Source: CAIYRG01 sp965247505 (lineage in GTDB: Bacteria > Pseudomonadota > Alphaproteobacteria > Micropepsales > Micropepsaceae). From it: 64,000 nt of DNA. Within the stretch, counting starts at the first letter, position 1. Each line of letters opens with the position of its first letter. The translations under genes were made by a program, and so were the position numbers. This document shows positions 8,604-17,366 of this stretch, one piece after another. The stretch lies in the NCBI GenBank assembly GCA_965247505.1, contig OZ252020.1, positions 2,976,001 through 3,040,000 of the forward strand, read 5' to 3'. The notes beneath the pieces were generated by a model, which saw nothing but the letters and a program-made list of their open reading frames with translations, was not told where the DNA came from and ran no database searches.

Positions 8604-9721
8604 CATTGGACCGCGATCTCAAATTTCTTCTCGATCCCTATGGTGACTGGTGTGCTGCTGAAGGCATTCCGGTCTATGGCGGATATGGCGTCGATACGCT
8701 GACCTGCGAGAGCGCGGCTTGGCCGCGCTTGGGCGATGGCTGCAAAGGCGCAATCGTCGATTTGAAGGGTCGTGGCGATTATATGGGCATTTTTGTCCTT
8801 GATTTACCGCCCGCCGCCGCCAGCTCACCGCAACAGCATATTTATGACGAAGTGTTCTATGTGCTGTCGGGCCACGGCACGACGAGTGTCGAGGGCGCCA
8901 ATGGCGAGACCCATACATTCGAGTGGGGTCCACGAAGCATGTTCGCGCTAGGGCTTAATACAAAATACCGGCTGTTCAACGCGTCCGGCGTTGAGCCGGC
9001 GCGACTGGCTTCGGGCAATGCGTTTCCATTGATTTATAATTTTTACCGCGACGAGCGATTCATCTTCGACAAACCCCATGCTTTTTCCTCCCGCGAAGGA
9101 CCTTCCTCCTTTTTCGAGGGCGAAGGAGAATTCACGCCGATAAGACCGGGCCGGCATATGTGGGAAACAAACTTCGTTGCCGATCTCGGCGGTTTTGAAT
9201 TGCATCCCTGGGAGGCGCGCGGGGCGGGCTCGTCCAATATGCAATTCATTCTCGCCGACGGATCAATCGGTGCGCATGTTTCGGAGATGCCGGTGGGCGC
9301 ATATAAGAAAGGCCATTATCACGGCCCCGGCTTACACATCTTCTTCATTTATGGCACCGGCTACACGCTGCTTTGGTATGAAGGCGACAAGGAATTTCAG
9401 CGCGTCGAATGGCGTCATGGCGTGGTGTTCGCACCACCTGATGAAATGTTCCACCAGCACTTCGACACCAGCGCTACTCCGGCGCGCTATCTCGCGCTTA
9501 GCTTCGGCTCAAAGCGATATCCCATTATCGAGGCCCGCCGCCGCGGCTCGGAAGGGCGGCGAACCGATGTCAGCATCAAGGAAGGCGGCTGCCAAATCGA
9601 ATATGAGGATCAAGATCCGCGCATCCACAAAATTTGGCTCGACGAGATTAAGAAAACCCGTGTGCAGTCGAAGATGGGAAAATACTTTGACGAAGATGGG
9701 TTAATTCGAGCCGCGCAATAG
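8600..9721 (+). CDS. Bicupin protein, tandem paralogue 2
   Basis: 373 residues from the ATG that overlaps the stop of paralogue 1. An in-frame extension to 8516 exists but lies wholly inside the previous gene, and the start FLLDPYGDW aligns with the starts of its paralogues. First cupin: QQHIYDEVFYVLSGHG. Second cupin: KKGHYHGPGLH and FHQHFDT, so the H-x-H, H and H metal set is kept in the C-terminal barrel. The tail GGCQIEYEDQDPRIH matches the family. The three copies differ along their whole length, which indicates old duplications with divergence, perhaps to different substrates or to a hetero-oligomer. Confidence 0.8.
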   Translation: MTLDRDLKFLLDPYGDWCAAEGIPVYGGYGVDTLTCESAAWPRLGDGCKGAIVDLKGRGDYMGIFVLDLPPAAASSPQQHIYDEVFYVLSGHGTTSVEGANGETHTFEWGPRSMFALGLNTKYRLFNASGVEPARLASGNAFPLIYNFYRDERFIFDKPHAFSSREGPSSFFEGEGEFTPIRPGRHMWETNFVADLGGFELHPWEARGAGSSNMQFILADGSIGAHVSEMPVGAYKKGHYHGPGLHIFFIYGTGYTLLWYEGDKEFQRVEWRHGVVFAPPDEMFHQHFDTSATPARYLALSFGSKRYPIIEARRRGSEGRRTDVSIKEGGCQIEYEDQDPRIHKIWLDEIKKTRVQSKMGKYFDEDGLIRAAQ

Positions 9722-9760
9722 AGCAGCTTAAGCACCAGTGTTACGGTCAGGGGCGAAGAG

Positions 9761-10876
9761 ATGAACGCGCCGAGTAAGCCGAGATTCTTGATCGATCCCT
9801 ATCTCGACTGGACCGAGAAGGAAGGCCTTACTGTTGTCGAAGATTTTTGCGTCGATATGCCCTTGGTCGAAACCAAGGCGTGGCCACGGCTTGGCGATGA
9901 TTGCCGCGGCGCCTTTGTGCACTTAAAGGGCAGAGGCGATTTTATCTCCATTTTCTTAATGGATTTGGAGCCGTCTGCGGCGACGCGGCCACAGCAACAT
10001 GTTTATGAAGAAGTGTTCTATGTCGTGGAAGGATATGGCAGTTGCCGTGTGCAGCTGTCTTCCGGCGAAGAACATAGCTTCGAATGGGGTCCGCATAGTC
10101 TGTTTTCGCTGCCGTTGAATGCGCCTTACCGATTGTTTAATGCTTCGGGTAAAGAGCGCGCGCTCATCGCATCGACCAATAATTTTTGCATGATGCTGAA
10201 TGTGATTCGTAATGAGTCATTTATCTTCGACAATCCCGAGAAATTTCATGAACGCCAAGGCCCAGCCGAACATTTGAAAGGCGAGGGTGACTTCGTTCCC
10301 ACTCACCGAAATCGTGAGATGTGGGAGACAAATTTTGTGCCCGACTTGAGCAGTTTCGAGCTGCGCAAGTGGAACAGCCGCGGTGCCGGCAGCTCCAATA
10401 TGCTCTTCATGTTGGCGGAAGGAACCCTGCACGCCCATGTCTCGGAAATGTCCGTCGGCACCTACAAAAAAGGACATCGCCATGGGCCGGATTTTCACGT
10501 TTGCATCGTACAAGGACAGGGGTATTCCCTGTTTTGGTATGACGGTGACGAAGACTACAAACGCTTCGAATGGCGGCCCGGCAGCGTATTTGCGCCGACA
10601 AACATGATTTATCATCAGCATTTCAACACCAGCCGAAACCCGGTGCGCTATCTCGCAACGGCCTTTGGCAGCAGCCGTTACCCGTTTAGCCAAGAAAAAC
10701 GCCAAATTAAGATGGGCGTCGATGTCAGCGTTAAGGATGGTGGCGCGCAAATCGAATATGAAGATCAAGACCCTCGGATTCATGAGATTTTTCTGGCCGA
10801 GCTGAAAAAGGCTGGAGTAGAGTGTCGTATGAGCGATTTCATGGACGAGAGTGTCTTAACAAGCAAAACGCCCTGA
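9761..10876 (+). CDS. Bicupin protein, tandem paralogue 3
   Basis: 371 residues, preceded by a good GGGGCGAAGAG ribosome-binding stretch. First cupin: QQHVYEEVFYVVEGYG. Second cupin: KKGHRHGPDFH and a YHQHFNT second motif, again a complete histidine set. The tail GGAQIEYEDQDPRIH is closest to paralogue 2. It lies 39 nt after paralogue 2 and 28 nt before a TctC gene, inside the same run of plus-strand genes. No signal peptide is present, so it acts in the cytoplasm. Function unknown beyond a likely metal-dependent reaction. Confidence 0.8.
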   Translation: MNAPSKPRFLIDPYLDWTEKEGLTVVEDFCVDMPLVETKAWPRLGDDCRGAFVHLKGRGDFISIFLMDLEPSAATRPQQHVYEEVFYVVEGYGSCRVQLSSGEEHSFEWGPHSLFSLPLNAPYRLFNASGKERALIASTNNFCMMLNVIRNESFIFDNPEKFHERQGPAEHLKGEGDFVPTHRNREMWETNFVPDLSSFELRKWNSRGAGSSNMLFMLAEGTLHAHVSEMSVGTYKKGHRHGPDFHVCIVQGQGYSLFWYDGDEDYKRFEWRPGSVFAPTNMIYHQHFNTSRNPVRYLATAFGSSRYPFSQEKRQIKMGVDVSVKDGGAQIEYEDQDPRIHEIFLAELKKAGVECRMSDFMDESVLTSKTP

Positions 10877-10904
10877 TAAGCTCTAGGAAGAAAGGCGCGG
10901 TGAC

Positions 10905-12080
10905 ATGCAGGAACCAGGACTGCATGAATTTGGGAAATTAATGGCAGTCTCAGTGACCGGCTATTGCGTAAGGAGCCGTGTTCTGGGCCGTATGGCCTTC
11001 GCTCTTGCGTTGGGCGCTGCGTTGTCGATCGGCGCGCCGCAAGCCAGCGCCCAAGTTTCGTTTGCCGGTGAGACCATCAATGTTTTGATCGGCTCGGAGG
11101 CTGGAGGCGGTACCGACAACACCACCCGTTTGGTTGGAACCTATTTGCAGAAATATTTACCGGGCAATCCCTCGATGCGCTATCGCAACATGCCTGGTGG
11201 CCATGGCGCGAAGGCGCTCAATTTTTTCATGAATCGCATTGAACCTGACGGCTTGACTTGGGCGGGCGGCAGCAGCTCGCATATCGATCCCAATAGCCTG
11301 CGCAAGGATGTGGTCGAGTATAACCCAACTGAGTTTCGCTATATTGGCGGGACGTCCCGCGGCGGTTCCGTTGTTTTCATCCGCAAGGACAGGCTCGCCA
11401 ATTTGACCGATCCGACATTGCCGCCGGTGGTGGTCGGTGTTTTGGACGGCAACAGAAGCTGGGCCAATTTGATCACCTGGGGCCAGGATATATTGGACTG
11501 GAATGTAAGGTTCGTTGTTGGCTATCCGGGCACCAATTTTATCCTTCTCGCGGTCCGGCGCGGCGAAACCCATATGATGGGGACCTCCAATCTGCCGCTG
11601 TTGAACGAGATGTTTTCGACCGGCGACTATGCCGGTGTGGCACAACTCGGCGCCGGTGGCAGTGATGCAATGGGGCGCCGCAGCGGCTTCGACGAGATTC
11701 CGGCATTCGCCAGCCTGGTGGAAGGCAAAACGTCCGGCCTTCAAAGCGATGCCTTCGCGTTTTGGTCCAAGCTCAATGAAACCGACAAATGGTATTCGCT
11801 GCCCCCAAATACGCCGCAAGACATTGTCGATGCCTATCAGCTGGCTTGGAGCCAGTTGGTTCAAGATGAAGAGTTCTTACGCCGCGCGCGGCAAATTAGT
11901 GAGGATTTCAGGCCCGTGAGCGGTGCCGATGTTCAAGAATTGGCGGCAACGACTGCCTATCCGAAGGTAGAGCTGGTGGCTTATATGGACGAACTTCGGA
12001 TTAGGAACGGCTTGCCGGCCGAACCGCTCAGTGATGAAGAATTGGACCTGCTCGCCAGAGAAAACGGGTTGGACCGCTGA
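10905..12080 (+). CDS. TctC/Bug-family binding protein of the cupin operon
   Basis: 391 residues with a long n-region before the signal peptide; the hydrophobic core ends at PQASAQ near residue 49. An internal ATG at 10941 would give a more usual leader. The mature part has the Bug signature INVLIGSEAGGGTDNTTRL and the RNMPGGHG loop. It is slightly long at the C-terminus, with an acidic tail after NGLPAEPLSDEEL. Being inside the operon, it is the most likely binding partner of the fused permease at 3533, together with the divergent TctC at 1178. Confidence 0.88.
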   Translation: MQEPGLHEFGKLMAVSVTGYCVRSRVLGRMAFALALGAALSIGAPQASAQVSFAGETINVLIGSEAGGGTDNTTRLVGTYLQKYLPGNPSMRYRNMPGGHGAKALNFFMNRIEPDGLTWAGGSSSHIDPNSLRKDVVEYNPTEFRYIGGTSRGGSVVFIRKDRLANLTDPTLPPVVVGVLDGNRSWANLITWGQDILDWNVRFVVGYPGTNFILLAVRRGETHMMGTSNLPLLNEMFSTGDYAGVAQLGAGGSDAMGRRSGFDEIPAFASLVEGKTSGLQSDAFAFWSKLNETDKWYSLPPNTPQDIVDAYQLAWSQLVQDEEFLRRARQISEDFRPVSGADVQELAATTAYPKVELVAYMDELRIRNGLPAEPLSDEELDLLARENGLDR

Positions 12081-12229
12081 ACCGCGAAACGCTTAGCGAC
12101 TATTGCGATGTTCAGCTGCGCGGGGCTTGCCATACCGAAAACCGTCGGCCTAGATCAGGTTGAGTTAACAATATCACTATGCCGTGGACGTCGAAAAATG
12201 CGTTCGCACGCGGCCAACGAGGTTCGAGA

Positions 12230-13222
12230 ATGGATCACATACAGTTTCCCTATCGTTCATCGAGCCATTTGGCGCTGATGCATGTCATCAATCAGTCGGG
12301 CGCGTGGGAGCGGCATGGCTTGGTGGTCGATTTCGACAAGATCATCAACCGCGACGATGCGCATGAGCTGGTGCCCAAGGGCAAAGTGGAATTCGTTTCC
12401 GGTAATCATGTTTCGACCTACGCCAAGCGCGCACAGGGCGATACATGGACCTATTTGGGTCAAACAGTGAGCAGAAACAAATTGGCCCTAATCACGCGGC
12501 CGGATATCGGCATCGAGACACTTCAAGATGTGCGCAAACGAAAATTCGGCTCTCGCGGCCGCCATCCTGGTCTCAATACCTGGCTCTACTTAAAGCAATC
12601 GGGGCTCGATCCCGATACCGACCAGGTGGAAATCGTCGAGGAAGCACGCGAGGAACTTCCCGACGGCACCAAGATCGTCAAACGCAAAAGCTTGATCGAC
12701 ATGGTGGCCGACGGCGAAGTCGATGCCTGTTTTTTGGGACAACCCCGAAGAGAATTTGCGAGGCGCAAAGGTCTTAAAATTATTGAGATCGCTCCACAGC
12801 CCATGGTCTTTTTCATGACCTTGTCGTCGTCGCTCAAAATGGTTCGTGACCATCCCGATATCGTGCAGCGGGTCACTAAAGCGGTGCTCGAAGGGATCGC
12901 TTTTTTCAAGATCAACCGCGAGGAGAGCATCCAAATTCTCATAAACCACCACACCAAAGAGGGCGTGCTCGACCGCGATGGGGCTAAAAAGCTCTATGAC
13001 GATCTTGCGCCGACATTGGAGCCCAAGCTGTTTCCGGGTCTCGATGCCGTCGCCAATGTTTATCTCGAGGCCTTAAAACAAGACGAAGGAAATGGCGATG
13101 CGGCCAGGATCCATCCCTTGGAGCTGTGGAATTTCCATTTTCTGCGCGAAGTCGACGCGTCCGGATTTATCACAGACCTCTATAAAGACCATCCGCATTT
13201 GCTCACCGGTCATGGCGGTTGA
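12230..13222 (+). CDS. NMT1-type periplasmic-binding-fold protein without signal peptide
   Basis: 330 residues from the ATG at 12230, which has GAGG seven bases upstream; an upstream ATG at 12179 lacks such a site. The chain begins MDHIQFPYRSSSHLALMH and runs as a type II periplasmic-binding fold, with a GRHPGLNTWLYLKQSGLD segment typical of NMT1/SsuA-like proteins. No Sec, Tat or lipoprotein signal is visible and no ABC permease or ATPase is near, so it is probably not a transport receptor. Cytosolic enzymes of this fold are known, for example 4,5-dihydroxyphthalate decarboxylase; a decarboxylase or hydrolase role would suit the cluster. This is an inference. It precedes the EutA-like gene by 24 nt. 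Confidence 0.7.
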   Translation: MDHIQFPYRSSSHLALMHVINQSGAWERHGLVVDFDKIINRDDAHELVPKGKVEFVSGNHVSTYAKRAQGDTWTYLGQTVSRNKLALITRPDIGIETLQDVRKRKFGSRGRHPGLNTWLYLKQSGLDPDTDQVEIVEEAREELPDGTKIVKRKSLIDMVADGEVDACFLGQPRREFARRKGLKIIEIAPQPMVFFMTLSSSLKMVRDHPDIVQRVTKAVLEGIAFFKINREESIQILINHHTKEGVLDRDGAKKLYDDLAPTLEPKLFPGLDAVANVYLEALKQDEGNGDAARIHPLELWNFHFLREVDASGFITDLYKDHPHLLTGHGG

Positions 13223-13246
13223 GCAGATGGTAGGAATCTAAATTTC

Positions 13247-14761
13247 ATGCACGATCTCGGATTCGAGCATTCTCACCCGTCCGAAGAGGAGCGGGCGCAA
13301 CTCGCCGAAACAATCTGGTCGAACGACAATGTCGAGCTCACGACGGTGGGATTCGATGTTGGTTCATCTACGACGCATCTGATGTTCGCGCGCGTTCACT
13401 TGCAACGATTGTCGGAAGCCTTGTCGAGCCGTTTTGTGGTCGTCAACCGCGAGATCTTATGGAAGTCGCCGATTCAATTGACGCCCTATCGATCCGACAA
13501 TTCGATCGATGCCGAATGGTTGGCCGCCTTTATTGCCGGGGCCTATGGCGAAGCTGGGCTCACGCGCGACGACGTGGATAGCGGAGCTGTGATTCTCACT
13601 GGCGAAGCGCTCAAGCGCCGCAACGCACGCGCGATTGTCGATCTGTTCTCCGCCGAGTCCGGAAAATTCGTCTGCGCTTCCGCTGGTCCCCATTTGGAAG
13701 CGCAGATGGCCGCGCATGGCTCCGGCGCGATCGCGCTCTCGCGAGAAAAGCATGCGAATGTGCTCAACATCGATATTGGCGGCGGCACCACCAAGCTCGC
13801 TCTAGCCCATGGCGGTAAATTGTTGCACAGCGCGGCCTTTGAAGTGGGCGGGCGTCTGGTGGCGACAGACCCAAACGGCGTGCTGACCCGCATCGAAGCG
13901 CCGGCACATCAGATCGCCGAGACCGCCGGTATATCGTTGAATCTGGGCTCCGTTTTGAGCGCAGATGATCGCACGCGCCTGGTCAACCAAATGACGGATG
14001 TGATTTTCGAGATCCTGCGCGAGGGCCCAGGCTCGCAACTGGCGCAAGGCTTGATGCTGACCGAGCCTATGCCACGAACATCTCAGCCGGAGATGATTAC
14101 GTTTTCCGGCGGCGTCTCCGAATATATTTTCAAAAGGGAAACCGAGCCTCATGGCGATATGGGCTATTTATTGGCCCAAAGCCTTGTTCGGGCACTGGGG
14201 CAGGGTCGTTTGCCCTGGCCCGTCATCGATCCGGGAGAGGGAATCCGCGCCACCGTCATTGGGGCATCGCAGTTCTCGGTTCAGGTCAGCGGCAACACGA
14301 TTTTGGTGTCGGACCCAGGAGTGCTGCCGATGCGCAATGTCCCGGTGGCCCATATTGACGAGGATTTAAACGGCGGTTTCGACGCGGCTTCCATTACGCG
14401 GGCAGTCGAGAACACGCTTAAGCGAATGGATGTCGAGGAGGGCCAGCAAACCATTGCGCTGGCGTTCAAATGGGCCGGTGATCCTCTTCACTCGCGCCTG
14501 TTTGCGCTTGCCAAGGGGCTTTGCGAGGGGCTGCCCAAAACGATTGCGGCCGGCAAAGCGCTCATCATGGTCATGGAAGGCGATATCGCCCGCGCTCTGG
14601 GTCAGATTTTGCGCAATGAGCTGAACGTGGCGGGCCCCATTGTCTCGATCGATGGGGTTCAGCTGGCCGAGTTCGATTACATCGATGTGGGCGAAATCAT
14701 GGAACCGTCAAATGTCGTTCCGCTGATTATAAAATCGCTTCTATTCTCAACGCCGGGTTGA
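13247..14761 (+). CDS. EutA-like reactivating factor (ASKHA ATPase)
   Basis: 504 residues, about the length of EutA. The actin/Hsp70-type nucleotide site is clear: phosphate-1 loop GFDVGSSTTHLMFA (from residue 35), phosphate-2 NIDIGGGTTK (174-183) and an adenosine-type motif ITFSGGVSE (about 286). Classical EutA uses ATP to swap damaged cobalamin out of ethanolamine ammonia-lyase. Here no EutB, EutC or cobalamin gene is present; the neighbours are bicupins, an HDO candidate and TctC. It may reactivate a different radical or cofactor enzyme, perhaps encoded beyond this window, or one of the operon's oxygenases. It is the last gene of the operon. Confidence 0.8.
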   Translation: MHDLGFEHSHPSEEERAQLAETIWSNDNVELTTVGFDVGSSTTHLMFARVHLQRLSEALSSRFVVVNREILWKSPIQLTPYRSDNSIDAEWLAAFIAGAYGEAGLTRDDVDSGAVILTGEALKRRNARAIVDLFSAESGKFVCASAGPHLEAQMAAHGSGAIALSREKHANVLNIDIGGGTTKLALAHGGKLLHSAAFEVGGRLVATDPNGVLTRIEAPAHQIAETAGISLNLGSVLSADDRTRLVNQMTDVIFEILREGPGSQLAQGLMLTEPMPRTSQPEMITFSGGVSEYIFKRETEPHGDMGYLLAQSLVRALGQGRLPWPVIDPGEGIRATVIGASQFSVQVSGNTILVSDPGVLPMRNVPVAHIDEDLNGGFDAASITRAVENTLKRMDVEEGQQTIALAFKWAGDPLHSRLFALAKGLCEGLPKTIAAGKALIMVMEGDIARALGQILRNELNVAGPIVSIDGVQLAEFDYIDVGEIMEPSNVVPLIIKSLLFSTPG

Positions 14762-14946
14762 GAGCATTGCGCGCGAGCTAATCTGCTCTTCGTGGACCAA
14801 ACGCTGTGAACGCGTGCGCGTGGCTTTGCTCGTATGTGCGCTTATCAAAGGTGAAGTGGGCGGTCTCTCTCTCACCGCACTGCAACGCACGGTCCGCGGC
14901 GATCCCGTCTGGTCTAGAGTCAATGTTGCCGAGAAAAAAGTGCGAT
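14762..14946. other. Short convergent intergenic gap
   Basis: The operon ends with EutA at 14761 and the next gene is on the opposite strand ending at 14947. No convincing hairpin with a T-run was found here. Confidence 0.4.
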
Positions 14947-16028
14947 CTATGGAGCTTTAGTCTTTGCCTCCAAATACTCCATTCCGAAGTCAATTCCCAA
15001 CTCGATCCACATCACCAGATGATCAGACATCTGGTGGGTTCTCCAATACGTCTTATAGTAAGTTGATTTCTGCGAGTCGGTACGCGACTTGCCTTTTGCA
15101 GAAATGTGGTAGCGCTCCCCCATCGCCTTGGCATATTTCTTTTCGTCGTCGGCGGTGAACACGTGGTTATAGAAGTCGAAGACGCCGCCATTCAAATAAG
15201 TCAGCCGCTGATCCGCTATTTGGAAGGCGATCTGATCGTAGTGCCGCTTCTTCTTGCCTACATTGGTGGCCGGCACATTTTGTAGCACCTCCGGAACGTT
15301 GAATCCGGCGTTTTTGAGCTGGTCCATCGTCGTGTCATCGCGGCCGAAGATGTTGAAATCACCGAGGAGGATAAGATTGCGGGACCAAGAGCGACCGCTT
15401 TCGGCTCGTTCTTTGAGAAAATCGGCGACCAGTCGAATTTCTTCCACTCTCTTCGGGTCGTCGGCCTTGTCCTTGCCGTAGATCATGTGGACTGTCGTCA
15501 GCAGGAACTTGAACCACCCCGCCTGGAAGCCGACCACAAAAGGCGTACGGTAAAGTTGATTTGACGCCTCATAGACAGTCTTCTTCCCTTTGGCTTTGAT
15601 TTCCTTTGGCGGAATCAACAACTCGCCGGCCACACCGGCGAAGCGGACCTTTCTTTTGTCGTAAAGGAAGGCCAAGCGTTCACGGTTGCCAGGCGAGCCC
15701 TCGGTGACATCGGTAACGACGTAGTCCCAATTGTCCCTGCCCAGAACTTTCCGGACCTTTTCCAGGGCCTTGAGGTCCTCGCGCACCTCCTGAACTGCCA
15801 CGAGATCGAAGTGAGAGATGATCTCCGGATGTAAAAGAAGGCCTCGCTCTGTCTCTCGCCGTAGGCGTCTGAATCGAACTCTCGGATATTCCATGAGGCC
15901 AAAAGTAGCGTGTCGTTGTATGTCCGCTTTGGCACCTGGGCCGACAGCGCCTCTCGCAGCTCCAGCAACCTCCGAGCTGTTCTCCGTCCGTGAGAATTCT
16001 TCGAGTTGATCTGGTAGTAGAAGGGCAT
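14947..16028 (-). pseudogene. Endonuclease/exonuclease/phosphatase-family protein with a one-base frameshift
   Basis: Two overlapping minus-strand frames together give one EEP protein of about 360 residues. The first (from 16028) carries MPFYYQINSKNS and the metal-site motif LASWNIREF; the second carries AVQEV, LLGDFNIFGRDD and a final SDHLVMW. These are the standard W-N, Q-E, G-D-F-N and S-D-H motifs of Mg-dependent phosphoesterases and nucleases. The frames switch near 15826, where one base appears to be missing before the codons for EIISHFDL. Otherwise the gene is intact, so it is either a very recent pseudogene or a consensus error. No signal peptide is seen. Confidence 0.8.
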
Positions 16029-16035
16029 GGGTCAC

Positions 16036-16277
16036 CTTTATCTGTTTGCCGAAATCGAGAGCGTGAATTTAACGCGCATTGAGCGGGCGTTAAAGCGGTT
16101 CGAAGAGTTCCAACGCGTTGCTTTCCTCCGCAACCGACTAGCCGTCATCTTCCTTACCGCTATCTGCTCGCCGCAGCATTGTCACAGTAACTCAGCTGGT
16201 CTTTGACGGCGAACGCAAATTAGCGCATTTCCCCGGCCGTAGGATCGCCGTTGAAGCGCTCATTGGGAGCGTTAGCG
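16036..16277. other. Intergenic, nothing recognised
   Basis: 242 bp between the frameshifted nuclease and a TctC gene, both on the minus strand. No repeat, RNA or coding signal was seen; it presumably carries the nuclease promoter. Confidence 0.3.
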
Positions 16278-17321
16278 CTACTCGCCGCTGACGGTGAGAG
16301 TCATGATCTCTTTGGCCTCTGCAACCACTTCGGGCGGCATCGCGTAGGCGCGCCGGAGAATTTCGTAGACTCGATCGCTGCTGACCGGATTGATTTCGAT
16401 TCCGATCCTATCTGCCTCGGCAAGAAATGCCGGGTCTATCATGGCAGCGTGAAACGCAGTCCGTAGAGCTGCAACGCGCTCCTCCGGTACGCCGGGCGGC
16501 GCGACAAGGGGGCTAAAGCTCGCAATGGGCGAAAGAATAAGTTCGAGAATCTGCCGCTTGGTATCGTCTTCTATGAATTCGCCAAGCGCGGGCGTATCCG
16601 GAAATTCGGGATTACGCTCGAAGGCGATCTGGATCGGCACAGAGATTTTTTGCTGCGGAAGCCAATCGGGCCGCGTCGACTTTAATCCGGCGACAAGCGA
16701 GCCGCAGCGCCCGTCCACTTCGCCGCGGTCCATCGCATTGAACACTTCATTGCCGCCGGGATAGCCCGAGATTGTTGTGATATTGGTGCCGAACAATTTG
16801 TTCAGCATCATTGGAAAAATTTCCATTTGCGATCCGGCGCCGGAACTGCCGACAAAAAAGTCCTTTTCAAATAAATCGTTCCAGGTCCTGATCCCGGATT
16901 CGTGCCATGCAATGCAAATTCCGGTGGTCGAGTTTAGACTTCCGATGAAATTAATCTGTGTCGGATCGAAGTTTGCGGCTGCGGTACCGTACAGCGGAGC
17001 GTAAGGGACGGCGGACTGAATGAGCGCAACGAGTGAGCCGTCTTTCGGCGCGTTCTCATTGACAAAATTCATTGCCCGAAGTCCGCCGGCCCCCGGCATG
17101 TAATCGACAATGATCTCCGGATTTCCCGGAAGATGCGCGGCGAGATAGGGTGCAAAAGCAAGAGCGTGCACAGCATAGACGCCGCCCGCGGTCGCCGAGA
17201 CCAGCATGGTCATCTGTCTGTCCGTGTAGAAATCTTCGACTGGCTGGGCGTTAACGGCGTTTGCCCCGAGCACAAAACTCGCAATCATCGCAGCAACGAG
17301 TTGGATGCCCCTAAGTTTCAC
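16278..17321 (-). CDS. TctC/Bug-family binding protein (divergent subgroup)
   Basis: 347 residues from a GTG at 17321 that has GGAGG six bases upstream; a longer frame to 17363 lacks such a site. The signal peptide ends around NAVNAQ. The ligand loops differ from the other copies: MLVSATAGGVYAVHALAFAPYL instead of the GGGTD type, then DYMPGAGG. It belongs to the same subgroup as the protein at 35993-37036. It is 45 nt from the VOC gene in the same direction and is probably co-transcribed with it. Confidence 0.88.
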   Translation of the reverse strand: MKLRGIQLVAAMIASFVLGANAVNAQPVEDFYTDRQMTMLVSATAGGVYAVHALAFAPYLAAHLPGNPEIIVDYMPGAGGLRAMNFVNENAPKDGSLVALIQSAVPYAPLYGTAAANFDPTQINFIGSLNSTTGICIAWHESGIRTWNDLFEKDFFVGSSGAGSQMEIFPMMLNKLFGTNITTISGYPGGNEVFNAMDRGEVDGRCGSLVAGLKSTRPDWLPQQKISVPIQIAFERNPEFPDTPALGEFIEDDTKRQILELILSPIASFSPLVAPPGVPEERVAALRTAFHAAMIDPAFLAEADRIGIEINPVSSDRVYEILRRAYAMPPEVVAEAKEIMTLTVSGE

Positions 17322-17366
17322 GCTTTGCCTCCTTGGCGCGCGCCTGCAAGTCTCACTCGCCAATGT

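Noticed and set aside
12179..12229. Upstream start of the NMT1-type protein
   Set aside because: No ribosome-binding site, and the added residues do not form a signal peptide.
13247..14761. Ethanolamine utilisation operon
   Set aside because: Only a EutA-like factor is present; no lyase, cobalamin or microcompartment genes.
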